Part shown: piece after piece, positions 1 to 5,420 of the stretch
How the letters are laid out: every line of letters begins with the position of its first letter
Numbering within the stretch: position 1 is the first letter of the stretch
From: Gammaproteobacteria bacterium
Lineage (GTDB): Bacteria; Pseudomonadota; Gammaproteobacteria; Steroidobacterales; Steroidobacteraceae
NCBI GenBank assembly: GCA_019242385.1
Contig: JAFAVO010000300.1
Coordinates: forward strand, 1 to 5,420
Direction of reading: 5' to 3'
Length of the DNA stretch: 5,420 nt
The notes under the pieces: generated by a model
What the model was told of the DNA's origin: nothing
The model's database searches: none
What the model saw: the letters and a program-made list of their open reading frames with translations, nothing else
Position numbers and translations under genes: made by a program

Positions 1-354
1 GATTCCTACCAGGATTACCATGTCGCAAATTATCGACAAATCGAGGAACAGGCATTGGCGTGGGCGCGACAGTGGCCCGGAGCCCGGCACCTCACCGCGA
101 CAGGGGAAGCCGCACGCTCAGCCGGGCTCCGGAGCCCCCGGGAAGGCTCACCGCGCTCGCCTCTCCGCCGTGGAATTCGGCGATCAGGCGCACGATGTAA
201 AGACCGAGTCCAAAGTGGGGCTTGCTGTCCCGGTCGGCTCGGGACTGCCACAAGGATTCGAACAGACGCCCCTCCAGGTGCTCGGGCAGCGGAGGACCCG
301 GATTTTCGACTTCGACCACGGCCGCGATCCCCTCGAGGCGCAGCCGAACGGTGA
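1..354 (+). CDS. Possible 3' end of an unrecognised plus-strand gene, overlapping the kinase gene antisense
   Basis: The frame beginning at base 1 is open from the window edge to a TGA at 352-354. Its first 33 or so codons read like natural protein, with a helix-like stretch around NYRQIEEQALAWARQW at codons 11-26. I do not recognise the family. From base 92 onward the same DNA encodes the histidine kinase on the other strand, and this frame becomes an Arg/Ser/Gly/Pro-rich tail of the kind seen in antisense shadow frames. A real gene here would therefore overlap the kinase by about 260 nt tail-to-tail, which is unusual. It may instead have lost its own stop by deletion, or the first 91 bases may be noncoding. 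Third-position G/C in the first 35 codons is about 63 percent, lower than in the neighbouring genes. No gene start is visible because the frame enters from the left edge. Confidence 0.25.
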   Translation, partial: DSYQDYHVANYRQIEEQALAWARQWPGARHLTATGEAARSAGLRSPREGSPRSPLRRGIRRSGARCKDRVQSGACCPGRLGTATRIRTDAPPGARAAEDPDFRLRPRPRSPRGAAER

Positions 355-2098
355 TGGTCGCGCCGGGAGGGCTGAAGTCGACGGCGTTGTCGATCAGCTT
401 ATCGAGCATCTGAGCGATCAGATCCGGAGCGCCATGCAACATAACCGGCCCGGCAGGCAGCTCGCCCGAGAACACCCGGCCCGGAAAGGCGGTGCGATAC
501 GCCGCGACCGCCGAATCGAGCAGCGCCACGAGATCGAACTCGACGCGCTCGGCGTTCCCGATCGCCTCTTCCACACGGCTCGCCGCGCTCATGGCGAGCA
601 GGATCGCATTGAGCCGCTCGCTTCCCTGCCGCGCGCGCTCCAGATAGGCGCCTGCAGCCTCCCCGGCCGGCTCCGCCTCGAGGTTCTCGAGCGAGGAGCG
701 CACGATGGTCAGCGGCGTGCGGATCTCGTGCGCGAGCTTGCCCGCGAGCGTGCGCAGATAGTCCGTGTAGGCGTTGAGCCGCCCGAGCAGGGTGGAGAAA
801 CTGCGGGCCACATCGCCGAGCTCGTCTCGCGCTGCGGTTTCCGGGAACGCCGTCACCAGACCCGTGCGCGTCAGCGCCGACTCACTCGCGCGACGCAGCC
901 GCGCAAGCCGCAGCGCGAGCCAGGCGGCGAAGGCGAACGTCAGCAGCATGGCGACGATGCTCGTGCCGAGCGTGAAATTGAGCATGCGGGTGAGGGCGCG
1001 ATCGCGCAGCCGCAACCAGAGATCGGGCGTCTGCATTAGTTCGAGCGCGCCGATCTCCTCATGGCCGTCCCGGGCGTAGATCGGCGCACGTGCCTCGATC
1101 AGCCGCGGTGCGCCGGGGCGATCGACAAAGCGGCGGTACAGCCGCGGGAGCAGCGGCGCGCCAGGACCCAGGGTGCGCGCTTGCGCGAGCGCATCGACGC
1201 GCGCCAGAACCTGGCCATCAGGTGAGCTGATGGCGAGCTTCATTCCCGGCTGCATGAACTGCGTGAGGTAAGTGGCGAGCTTGGGAGCGGCAACGATCAG
1301 CCGTCCGAGCGGGTGCAGGTCTTCGCTGCGCAAGGTGCCGTAGCTCACCGCCGGGCCGCCGCGCGTATCGCGATCGTCGATGAGCACTCCGAAGCGCTCA
1401 CCGAGCATGGAGAGCGGCACCCGCATCTCGACGCGGTAGCCGCCGGCGGCCGCCTGCCACGCCGCACGCACGCGGGGCTCGATGGTGACGTGCTGCTCAC
1501 CGAATTCCCCTGCCTCGATGCGGCGTGCGCTCAGGGACCCGGGACCGGTCGCCGCAAGGAACAACTGCTGCTCCTCGCCCTGACTGTCCTCGTAGCCGAT
1601 CCACACGCGGTCACCGAAGGTGGCCGGGTCCAGCCAGTTGCTGCCGGGTGCATCGAAGAGCGGGTGCGCATCGTGCACCTCCAGCAGCACGTACAAGGTG
1701 CGCTCGAAGACACCGCTCAGGATCCCGAAGCGATGCTGCGCGTCGTGACTGAACCACGCCCAGGCTGCGGGGTCCCTCGGCCAGTCATCCGCGTAGCCAT
1801 CGATGAGCGGAGCGGCGCTTAGCGCGAGCGGCTTGAGGTCGAATCGACCTGGCGGTGCTGCTGCGGGCGCATCCGAGCTCTCCGGGTCCTGCGCCGGCTC
1901 TTGCGCAGACGGACGCTCGCGATAGAGCAGATCGGTGCGCCCCTGGAGCGAGGCGGCGATGGTCTGCGCTACCGCCTGGAGGGAGGTCTGCTCACCCTCG
2001 CGCAGCGCCGCTTCCATCTCACGGGCGTAGCGGCAGCCGGCCCATGGCAGGGCGAGCGTGGCGAGGCCGAGAGCGAGCAGCTTGAGGCGCAGCGACAT
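92..2098 (-). CDS. pdsS: Membrane sensor histidine kinase of the proteobacterial dedicated sortase system (PdsS-like), with CBM9/DOMON-like sensor
   Basis: This 668-residue inner-membrane sensor kinase should phosphorylate the regulator encoded just upstream. Two hydrophobic helices lie at about residues 5-21 and 373-398 and bracket a large periplasmic region. That region has a Pro/Ala/Glu-rich linker (about 61-84) and a beta-rich part (about 88-268) opening with IDGYADDWP, typical of CBM9/DOMON-like domains. A HAMP-like linker follows (about 392-445), then the dimerisation helix with phospho-acceptor His457 in KLAHEIRTPL, the N box around Asn571 (DKLIDNAVDFS) and the G2 box HFGLGLYIV (629-636). 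The G1 box reads ENPGPPLP with Asn599 where classical kinases have Asp; as I recall, this is shared by the family. The ATG start lies 12 nt after the regulator's stop with no clear Shine-Dalgarno site, which suggests translational coupling. The family assignment rests on remembered similarity in the N-terminus (LALPWAG, YAREME), the His box and the PPLPEHLEGRLFES segment. A generic HAMP kinase is the fallback. Confidence 0.9.
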   Translation of the reverse strand: MSLRLKLLALGLATLALPWAGCRYAREMEAALREGEQTSLQAVAQTIAASLQGRTDLLYRERPSAQEPAQDPESSDAPAAAPPGRFDLKPLALSAAPLIDGYADDWPRDPAAWAWFSHDAQHRFGILSGVFERTLYVLLEVHDAHPLFDAPGSNWLDPATFGDRVWIGYEDSQGEEQQLFLAATGPGSLSARRIEAGEFGEQHVTIEPRVRAAWQAAAGGYRVEMRVPLSMLGERFGVLIDDRDTRGGPAVSYGTLRSEDLHPLGRLIVAAPKLATYLTQFMQPGMKLAISSPDGQVLARVDALAQARTLGPGAPLLPRLYRRFVDRPGAPRLIEARAPIYARDGHEEIGALELMQTPDLWLRLRDRALTRMLNFTLGTSIVAMLLTFAFAAWLALRLARLRRASESALTRTGLVTAFPETAARDELGDVARSFSTLLGRLNAYTDYLRTLAGKLAHEIRTPLTIVRSSLENLEAEPAGEAAGAYLERARQGSERLNAILLAMSAASRVEEAIGNAERVEFDLVALLDSAVAAYRTAFPGRVFSGELPAGPVMLHGAPDLIAQMLDKLIDNAVDFSPPGATITVRLRLEGIAAVVEVENPGPPLPEHLEGRLFESLWQSRADRDSKPHFGLGLYIVRLIAEFHGGEASAVSLPGGSGARLSVRLPLSR

Positions 2099-2110
2099 CG
2101 CCGTGAGGCG

Positions 2111-2800
2111 TTACTCGACCCAGCGGTAGCCCATGCCGTAGACGGTCTGCAGGCAGTCGAATTTTGCATCGATTCCCTGGAATTTGCGGCGGATGCGCTT
2201 CACATGGGAGGTGATGGTGTTGTCATCGAGCACGACGTTGGCCGCATCCATCAGCTGTTGACGGCTGCGCACGTGACCCGGATGGCGCGCGAGGGCATGC
2301 ACGATCCAGAACTCGGTGAGCGACAGCAGCACGATATTGCCGTCCCACTGCGCCTGCATGCGCTCGGGATCGAGCGTAAGCGCCCCGCGGTGCGTGATCT
2401 CGCTCGCGGCCGCGGGGCGGCGCAGTGCGTCCACGCGGCGGAACAGCGCGTTCACCCGCGCCGTCAGGTGGGCGAGGCTCAGGTCCTTGGTGAGAAAATC
2501 GTCCGCGCCGAGGCGCAGCCCGGATACCGCATCGAGCTCACTGTCGCGCGCAGTGAGAAAGATGATGGGGAGCTCCGCGGACAGTGCGCGCAGCTCACGG
2601 CACAACTCGAATCCACCCTCGGGCTCTTCTTCGAGCGAGATGTCGATCACCGCCAGATCGGGCAAGCGCGTCCTGAACGCCGCCATGGCCTGAGCGCGGT
2701 TCGCGTAACAACGCACCGAATAACCTTCACGGGTGAAGGCGGCGGCGTAGTTGTCGCGTATGGCCGCTTCGTCCTCGACGATGGCAATGAGCCGCTTCAT
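2111..2800 (-). CDS. pdsR: OmpR/PhoB-type response regulator of the dedicated sortase system (PdsR-like)
   Basis: This is a 229-residue cytoplasmic transcription factor, the expected partner of the adjacent kinase. The receiver domain (about 1-122) has the acidic pair Glu9-Asp10, phospho-acceptor Asp53 in VIDISL, Thr83 in FLTARD and Lys105 in FLTKD, so all conserved positions are present. The C-terminal winged helix (about 133-229) has the usual order: LTEFWIVHAL, RSRQQLMDA, the recognition helix around TITSHVKRIRRKF and the wing TVYGMGYRW. The segment ANRAQAMAAFRTRLPDLAVIDI fits my memory of the sortase-associated family. The frame extends upstream to 3004, but that extension is Arg-rich and unlike a receiver domain. 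The ATG at 2798-2800 puts MKRLIAIVEDE in the canonical place, with GAAG 5 nt upstream as a modest ribosome site. It is the first gene of the operon, so its promoter should lie within about 2801-2960. Its targets cannot be read from the window; by family context they would be the sortase cluster. Confidence 0.93.
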   Translation of the reverse strand: MKRLIAIVEDEAAIRDNYAAAFTREGYSVRCYANRAQAMAAFRTRLPDLAVIDISLEEEPEGGFELCRELRALSAELPIIFLTARDSELDAVSGLRLGADDFLTKDLSLAHLTARVNALFRRVDALRRPAAASEITHRGALTLDPERMQAQWDGNIVLLSLTEFWIVHALARHPGHVRSRQQLMDAANVVLDDNTITSHVKRIRRKFQGIDAKFDCLQTVYGMGYRWVE

Positions 2801-2955
2801 CCAGGCTTCAAGGCTACCTTCTGCAGAGTTGCAGCGGAAGGACTGCCGTGCCGCCATTTTTCGCCACAATTGTTCGGCGCCGCGCCAGGATTCAGTCCCG
2901 CGCGCCGTGCCTGTCCGCCGATCTAATGGTGAGCAGGCAATGACGCGGTATTTCC

Positions 2956-3090
2956 ATGAATACAGCAACGACGCGAGTGGTCTGCGCCTGGCGGGTGCTG
3001 CCACGCTGCCCAGCGGCCAGCCGTGCCGAGCGCCTTTCCAACTGGCTGGCGCTCATCGCGCTGCTGGCGCTGAGTATCGTCTGGCAATGA
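2956..3090 (+). CDS. Candidate 44-residue small membrane protein
   Basis: The ORF starts at an ATG, ends in TGA at 3088-3090 and encodes 44 residues. The first part is short and Arg/Ala/Cys-containing. The last 17 or so residues, beginning NWLALIALLALS, form one hydrophobic helix ending at the C-terminus, as in tail-anchored small proteins. An in-frame TGA at 2941-2943 closes the frame just upstream, so the ATG at 2956 is the only ATG option; two in-frame GTG codons follow. There is no good Shine-Dalgarno site. It lies 56 nt before the GST-like gene on the same strand. I do not recognise a family. High-GC intergenic DNA readily gives hydrophobic Leu/Ala frames by chance, so this is a weak call. 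Confidence 0.25.
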   Translation: MNTATTRVVCAWRVLPRCPAASRAERLSNWLALIALLALSIVWQ

Positions 3091-3131
3091 GGAGCTCCCC
3101 ACTGCCGGTGCGCTAACATGCGCGGACGGCT

Positions 3132-3139
3132 AAAGGAGG
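3132..3139 (+). promoter_or_regulatory. Strong Shine-Dalgarno site of the GST-like gene
   Basis: AAAGGAGG (followed by A) ends 7 nt before the ATG at 3147. It is a near-perfect anti-16S match and fixes the start of the GST-like gene. It is by far the strongest ribosome site in the window, which suggests efficient translation. Confidence 0.85.
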
Positions 3140-3146
3140 ACCGGCC

Positions 3147-3782
3147 ATGAGCGATGAAGTCGTGCTGTACAGCAGTCCGATGTCCCGCGGGCGCGTGGTG
3201 CACTGGATGCTCGAGGAGGCAGGGGCGCCCTACCGGTACGAGATGGTTGATCTCGAGACGCGTGCGCACAAGGATCCCGCTTACCTTGCGGTGAATCCGA
3301 TGGGCAAGGTGCCCGCGATCGTCCATCGTGGTGTCGTGGTCACCGAGTGCGGAGCGATCTGCGCCCATATCGCGGACGCCTTCCCCGCAGCCCGGCTGGC
3401 GCCGCCCGTCGGCAGCCCGGAGCGCGGCGCGTATTACCGCTGGATTTTCTTCGGCGCCACCTGCGTGGAGCCTGCGGTAATCGACCGGATGCTCGCACGG
3501 CCGGAGGTTTCCCGGCCGAGTGCGCTGAGCTACGGCAGCTATGAGGACGCGGTCGCTACCCTCGAGGCGGCACTGCGCCCCGGTCCCTTCCTGCTCGGGC
3601 AGCATTTCACCGCGGCCGACGTTTACGTCGGCTCGCAGGTCGGCTTTGGGCTGATGGTGAAGGCACTCGAGCCGCGTCCGGTTTTCCAGGCTTACCTCGC
3701 CCGCGTCCAGGAGCGGCCGGCCTACAAGCGCTTCATGGAGAAGAACGATCAGCTGCTCGCGAAGATGAAGAAAGCCGGATGA
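3147..3782 (+). CDS. Glutathione S-transferase family protein
   Basis: This 211-residue soluble protein has the normal length and two-domain build of cytosolic glutathione transferases. The N-terminal thioredoxin-like domain (about 3-80) begins VVLYSSPMSRGRVVHWMLEE and carries the glutathione-binding loop NPMGKVPAI (50-58) with its cis-proline Pro56. The helical C-terminal domain (about 90-211) contains GPFLLGQHFTAADVYVG (146-162), the conserved hydrophobic staple/N-capping region with Asp159. The usual Glu-Ser pair that holds the gamma-glutamyl group is Glu67-Cys68 here. Catalytic candidates are Ser9, Ser10 and Ser13; there is no CPxC motif, so it is not a glutaredoxin-like type. The substrate cannot be inferred. 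The start is fixed by a strong ribosome site. The gene appears to be transcribed alone, with a hairpin after it. Its stop codon lies within a 14-bp tandem duplication, described separately, that leaves the KMKKAG C-terminus unchanged. Confidence 0.92.
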   Translation: MSDEVVLYSSPMSRGRVVHWMLEEAGAPYRYEMVDLETRAHKDPAYLAVNPMGKVPAIVHRGVVVTECGAICAHIADAFPAARLAPPVGSPERGAYYRWIFFGATCVEPAVIDRMLARPEVSRPSALSYGSYEDAVATLEAALRPGPFLLGQHFTAADVYVGSQVGFGLMVKALEPRPVFQAYLARVQERPAYKRFMEKNDQLLAKMKKAG

Positions 3783-3792
3783 AGAAAGCCGG
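3765..3792 (+). repeat. Perfect 14-bp tandem duplication across the GST stop codon
   Basis: ATGAAGAAAGCCGG occurs at 3765-3778 and again at 3779-3792 with no mismatch and no spacer. The first copy encodes MKKAG, and the repeat junction supplies the GGA TGA stop. If one copy is removed the DNA reads ATG AAG AAA GCC GGC TGA, which also ends in MKKAG-stop. The duplication therefore changes the reading frame after codon 211 but leaves the protein sequence intact, and the original stop is stranded at 3794-3796. It looks like a recent replication-slippage event. Confidence 0.9.
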
Positions 3793-3808
3793 CTGACCGA
3801 GCTTCGGC

Positions 3809-3829
3809 TTCGCCGCTGGCAGCGGCGAA
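3809..3829 (+). terminator. Hairpin after the GST-like gene, probable terminator
   Basis: TTCGCCGCT, a 3-nt loop GGC, and AGCGGCGAA form a perfect 9-bp stem starting 26 nt after the GST stop codon. Only two T residues follow (3830-3831), so it lacks the U-tract of a textbook intrinsic terminator. It could still terminate weakly, block 3' exonucleases, or mark the boundary between the GST-like gene and the permease. Confidence 0.5.
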
Positions 3830-3906
3830 TTGAGCTGCGCACTCGCGCGTGCTAGGTTTGCCGCGCGCCGGTAGACAGAACAACCAACACTCGGCCGCCT
3901 GCGCAC

Positions 3907-3912
3907 GGGGAG
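3907..3912 (+). promoter_or_regulatory. Shine-Dalgarno site of the permease gene
   Basis: GGGGAG lies 5 nt before the ATG at 3918 and supports that start, which also matches the N-terminal alignment with known lactate permeases. I found no convincing promoter boxes in the roughly 80 bases between the hairpin and this site. Confidence 0.7.
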
Positions 3913-3917
3913 ACATC

Positions 3918-5420
3918 ATGTTTAGGCAGCTGATCGACCCGCTGGGCAACCTGACCCTCACCTGCCTCGTGGCGCTGGTGCCCGTTGTGTCACTGCTGGT
4001 CATGCTCGCCGTGTGGCGCCTGCCGGCGTGGCTGGCAACGCTGCTTGGCTCGGTGCTGACGTTCCTGCTGGCGCTGTGGGTCTGGAAGATGCCGCTCAGC
4101 GACGGCGCGCATGCCTACGTCTACGGCGCCGCGACCGGTGTGTGGAACGTCAACTGGATCACCTTCTGGGGCATGGTGCTCTTCAACACCCTGGCACTGA
4201 GTGGTGTATTCGAGAACTTCCGCCGCTGGCTCATCGCGCAGGGAAGCCTCGATGTGCGCGTGCAGACCATGCTGTTTGCGTGGGCCTTCGGCGCGCTGCT
4301 CGAGGGTCTGGTGGGCTTCGGATATCCATGGGCAGTGGTTGCGCCGATTCTGATCTCACTCGGCATTTCCGATCTGAACGCGATACGCGTCGCCGCGATC
4401 GCCAACAACGCACCGGTGTCCTACGGCGCCCTTGGCGCCCCGATCATCGCGCTGGCAGCGGTCACCAACTATCCACTGCTCGCCTTGTCGGGCTCGGTCG
4501 GCACGATCGTCGCCGTGCTCGCGCTGTTGCCACCCTGGGTGCTGCTGTACCTGGTATCCGGATGGGAAGGACTCAAAGGCGGCTGGCCGCTCGCCGTGGT
4601 CGGCTCGCTCGGGTACATCGCCGGCCAGTACCCGGTCGCGGTCCACCTCGGGCCGTACCTGCCCGATGTCGCGGGTGCCATCGTCTGCTTCGCCGCGCTG
4701 CTGCTGCTGCTGAAGGTGTGGCAGCCGAGCAGTGTGCTCGGCTACGGCGGGGTGCCGGTCGATGCGGCGGCCGCGCGCCAGACGCAGGGACATGGCCTCT
4801 CTTCGGGTGAGGTGCTGCAGGCGTGGATGCCGTTCGTGGTGCTGCTCATCGTCGTGGCGGCCTGGACCGGGCCCTGGTCCCCGCTGCCGAAGGTGAGCTG
4901 GTTCAAGGTACAGGCGGTGGCCTGCTCCGCGCTCGCAGCCACCTGTCCCGAGAAGGGCAACGTGACCGCGGTCTTCAACTTCGCGCCTTATATCGGTGGC
5001 ACCGCCATCCTCGCCGCCTGGCTGATCGTCGCGATGTTGCTGATGGCGACCGGGCGGCTGAAGGGTGCGCAGGTCGGTGAGGTGTTCCGGCGCACTTTCC
5101 ACCAGATGTGGGGCGCACTGCTCGTCGGGGTGTTCATCTTCGGCCTGGCATATACCTTCAATTATTCGGGTATGGCGGCCTCGCTCGCCAAGGGCTTCTC
5201 CTCGATGGGCACCGCGTTCATCGTGGTGGCGCCCATCCTGGGATTCATCGGCGTCGCCCTCTCGGGGTCGAATACCTCCACCAATGCGATGTTTGGCAAA
5301 TTCCAGGCGCTGGTCGGCACGCAGCTCGGGCTGCCGCCGCTGCTGCTGCCCTCGCTGAACTCGGTCGGTGCGGAAATCGGCAAGCCGATCGCGCCGCAGA
5401 CGGCGAGCGTCGGGGTCTCC
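3918..5420 (+). CDS. lctP: L-lactate/glycolate permease (LctP/LldP family), C-terminus cut by the window end
   Basis: The reading frame is open for 501 codons from ATG at 3918 to the last base and encodes a highly hydrophobic multi-helix inner-membrane protein. It matches E. coli LldP (551 residues) along its length: the N-terminus RQLIDPLGNLTLT, GALLEGLVGFG (125-135, compare GAFLEGAAGFG), NNAPVSYGALGAP (163-175), LPD (248-250), GTAIL (361-365), NYSG (415-418), ALSGSNTSTNAMFGKFQ (447-463) and NSVGAEIGKPIAPQ (481-494). The family imports L-lactate, D-lactate or glycolate with protons (TC 2.A.14). The roughly 300-360 loop region is about a dozen residues shorter than in E. coli. Around 50 residues and two or so helices should follow beyond the window. 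No lactate or glycolate oxidation gene and no FadR/LysR-type regulator is present in the window, so the exact substrate is undecided. The gene has its own ribosome site and follows a hairpin, so it is probably a separate unit from the GST-like gene. Confidence 0.93.
   Translation, partial: MFRQLIDPLGNLTLTCLVALVPVVSLLVMLAVWRLPAWLATLLGSVLTFLLALWVWKMPLSDGAHAYVYGAATGVWNVNWITFWGMVLFNTLALSGVFENFRRWLIAQGSLDVRVQTMLFAWAFGALLEGLVGFGYPWAVVAPILISLGISDLNAIRVAAIANNAPVSYGALGAPIIALAAVTNYPLLALSGSVGTIVAVLALLPPWVLLYLVSGWEGLKGGWPLAVVGSLGYIAGQYPVAVHLGPYLPDVAGAIVCFAALLLLLKVWQPSSVLGYGGVPVDAAAARQTQGHGLSSGEVLQAWMPFVVLLIVVAAWTGPWSPLPKVSWFKVQAVACSALAATCPEKGNVTAVFNFAPYIGGTAILAAWLIVAMLLMATGRLKGAQVGEVFRRTFHQMWGALLVGVFIFGLAYTFNYSGMAASLAKGFSSMGTAFIVVAPILGFIGVALSGSNTSTNAMFGKFQALVGTQLGLPPLLLPSLNSVGAEIGKPIAPQTASVGVS

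Larger units (their letters stand above)
2801..3146. other. Divergent intergenic spacer between the regulator operon and the GST-like gene
   Basis: This 346-bp region separates two divergent units and must hold the promoter of the regulator-kinase operon. Visible structure is modest. A perfect 8-bp palindrome ACAATTGT lies at 2866-2873, about 66 nt upstream of the regulator's ATG. A short inverted repeat CTGCA-gagt-TGCAG lies at 2821-2834. On the plus strand TCTAAT at 2922-2927 matches the sigma-70 -10 consensus at 5 of 6 positions but has no matching -35 box. I could not place a convincing complete promoter on either strand. A 44-codon ORF (2956-3090) is listed separately. Around the palindrome is a short A/T-rich patch (about 2856-2874) that stands out from the GC-rich surroundings and is the best place to look for the regulator's own promoter or operator. 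Confidence 0.6.

Noticed and set aside
20..1039. 339-codon plus-strand ORF opposite the kinase gene
   Set aside because: It is Arg/Gln/Glu/His-rich with no domain pattern and lies wholly antisense to a well-supported histidine kinase. Long antisense frames are expected in high-GC DNA.
2030..2045. Lipoprotein-like cysteine (Cys22) after the first hydrophobic helix of the kinase
   Set aside because: The residues before it (PWAG) do not fit a lipobox, which needs Leu or similar at -3, and the helix is the expected first membrane anchor of the family.
1901..2926. 341-codon plus-strand ORF opposite the response regulator and kinase start
   Set aside because: It is antisense to a regulator with every conserved receiver and winged-helix residue, and its own translation has shadow-frame composition.
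2801..3004. 68-residue N-terminal extension of the response regulator
   Set aside because: It is Arg-rich and precedes the canonical receiver start MKRLIAIVEDE; homologous regulators begin at that Met.
2892..3842. 316-codon minus-strand ORF opposite the GST-like gene
   Set aside because: The opposite strand encodes a complete glutathione transferase with a strong ribosome site; this frame shows no recognisable domain and no ribosome site.
4698..4712. Five consecutive CTG triplets
   Set aside because: They encode a run of leucines in a transmembrane helix of the permease; short leucine runs are normal there.
4013..4810. 265-codon plus-strand ORF within the permease gene
   Set aside because: It is an Arg-rich out-of-frame shadow of the lactate permease, whose frame matches LldP motifs from start to window end.
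4356..5102. 248-codon minus-strand ORF opposite the permease
   Set aside because: Its composition is hydrophilic and Arg/Gln/His-rich, the expected antisense of a membrane protein gene, and it has no domain.

Overview
The window comes from a high-GC proteobacterium. Coding-strand third positions are strongly G/C, and the two-component pair resembles a family I know from Gammaproteobacteria and other Proteobacteria. I cannot name the genus from the sequence. No rRNA, tRNA, CRISPR array, insertion sequence or prophage gene was seen.

Left half, minus strand (about 92-2800): a tight two-gene operon, response regulator first and histidine kinase second, separated by 12 nt. Both match, from memory of the family sequences, the proteobacterial dedicated sortase system regulators PdsR and PdsS. 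The kinase has an unusual build for a sensor: two membrane helices bracket a periplasmic region of about 350 residues that contains a CBM9/DOMON-like beta domain. The sortase, its substrate and the OmpA-like partner that usually travel with this pair are not in the window. Bases 1-91, downstream of the kinase, may hold the end of a convergent plus-strand gene that would run antisense into the kinase 3' end. That call is weak.

Middle (2801-3146): a 346-bp divergent spacer. It must carry the regulator's promoter, and it contains a 44-codon plus-strand ORF ending in a hydrophobic helix, which is only a candidate small membrane protein.

Right half, plus strand: a complete cytosolic glutathione S-transferase-like gene (3147-3782) with a near-perfect Shine-Dalgarno site. 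Its stop codon sits in a perfect 14-bp tandem duplication that left the C-terminus of the protein unchanged. A hairpin follows (3809-3829). Then comes a large L-lactate/glycolate permease (LctP/LldP family) starting at 3918 and cut by the window end at codon 501, with roughly 50 residues missing by comparison with E. coli LldP.

The three units (regulatory pair, GST-like enzyme, permease) look like separate transcription units, and nothing in the window ties them into one pathway. The most interesting item is the dedicated-sortase regulatory pair with its carbohydrate-binding-like sensor and no visible sortase beside it. I found no clearly new biological system.
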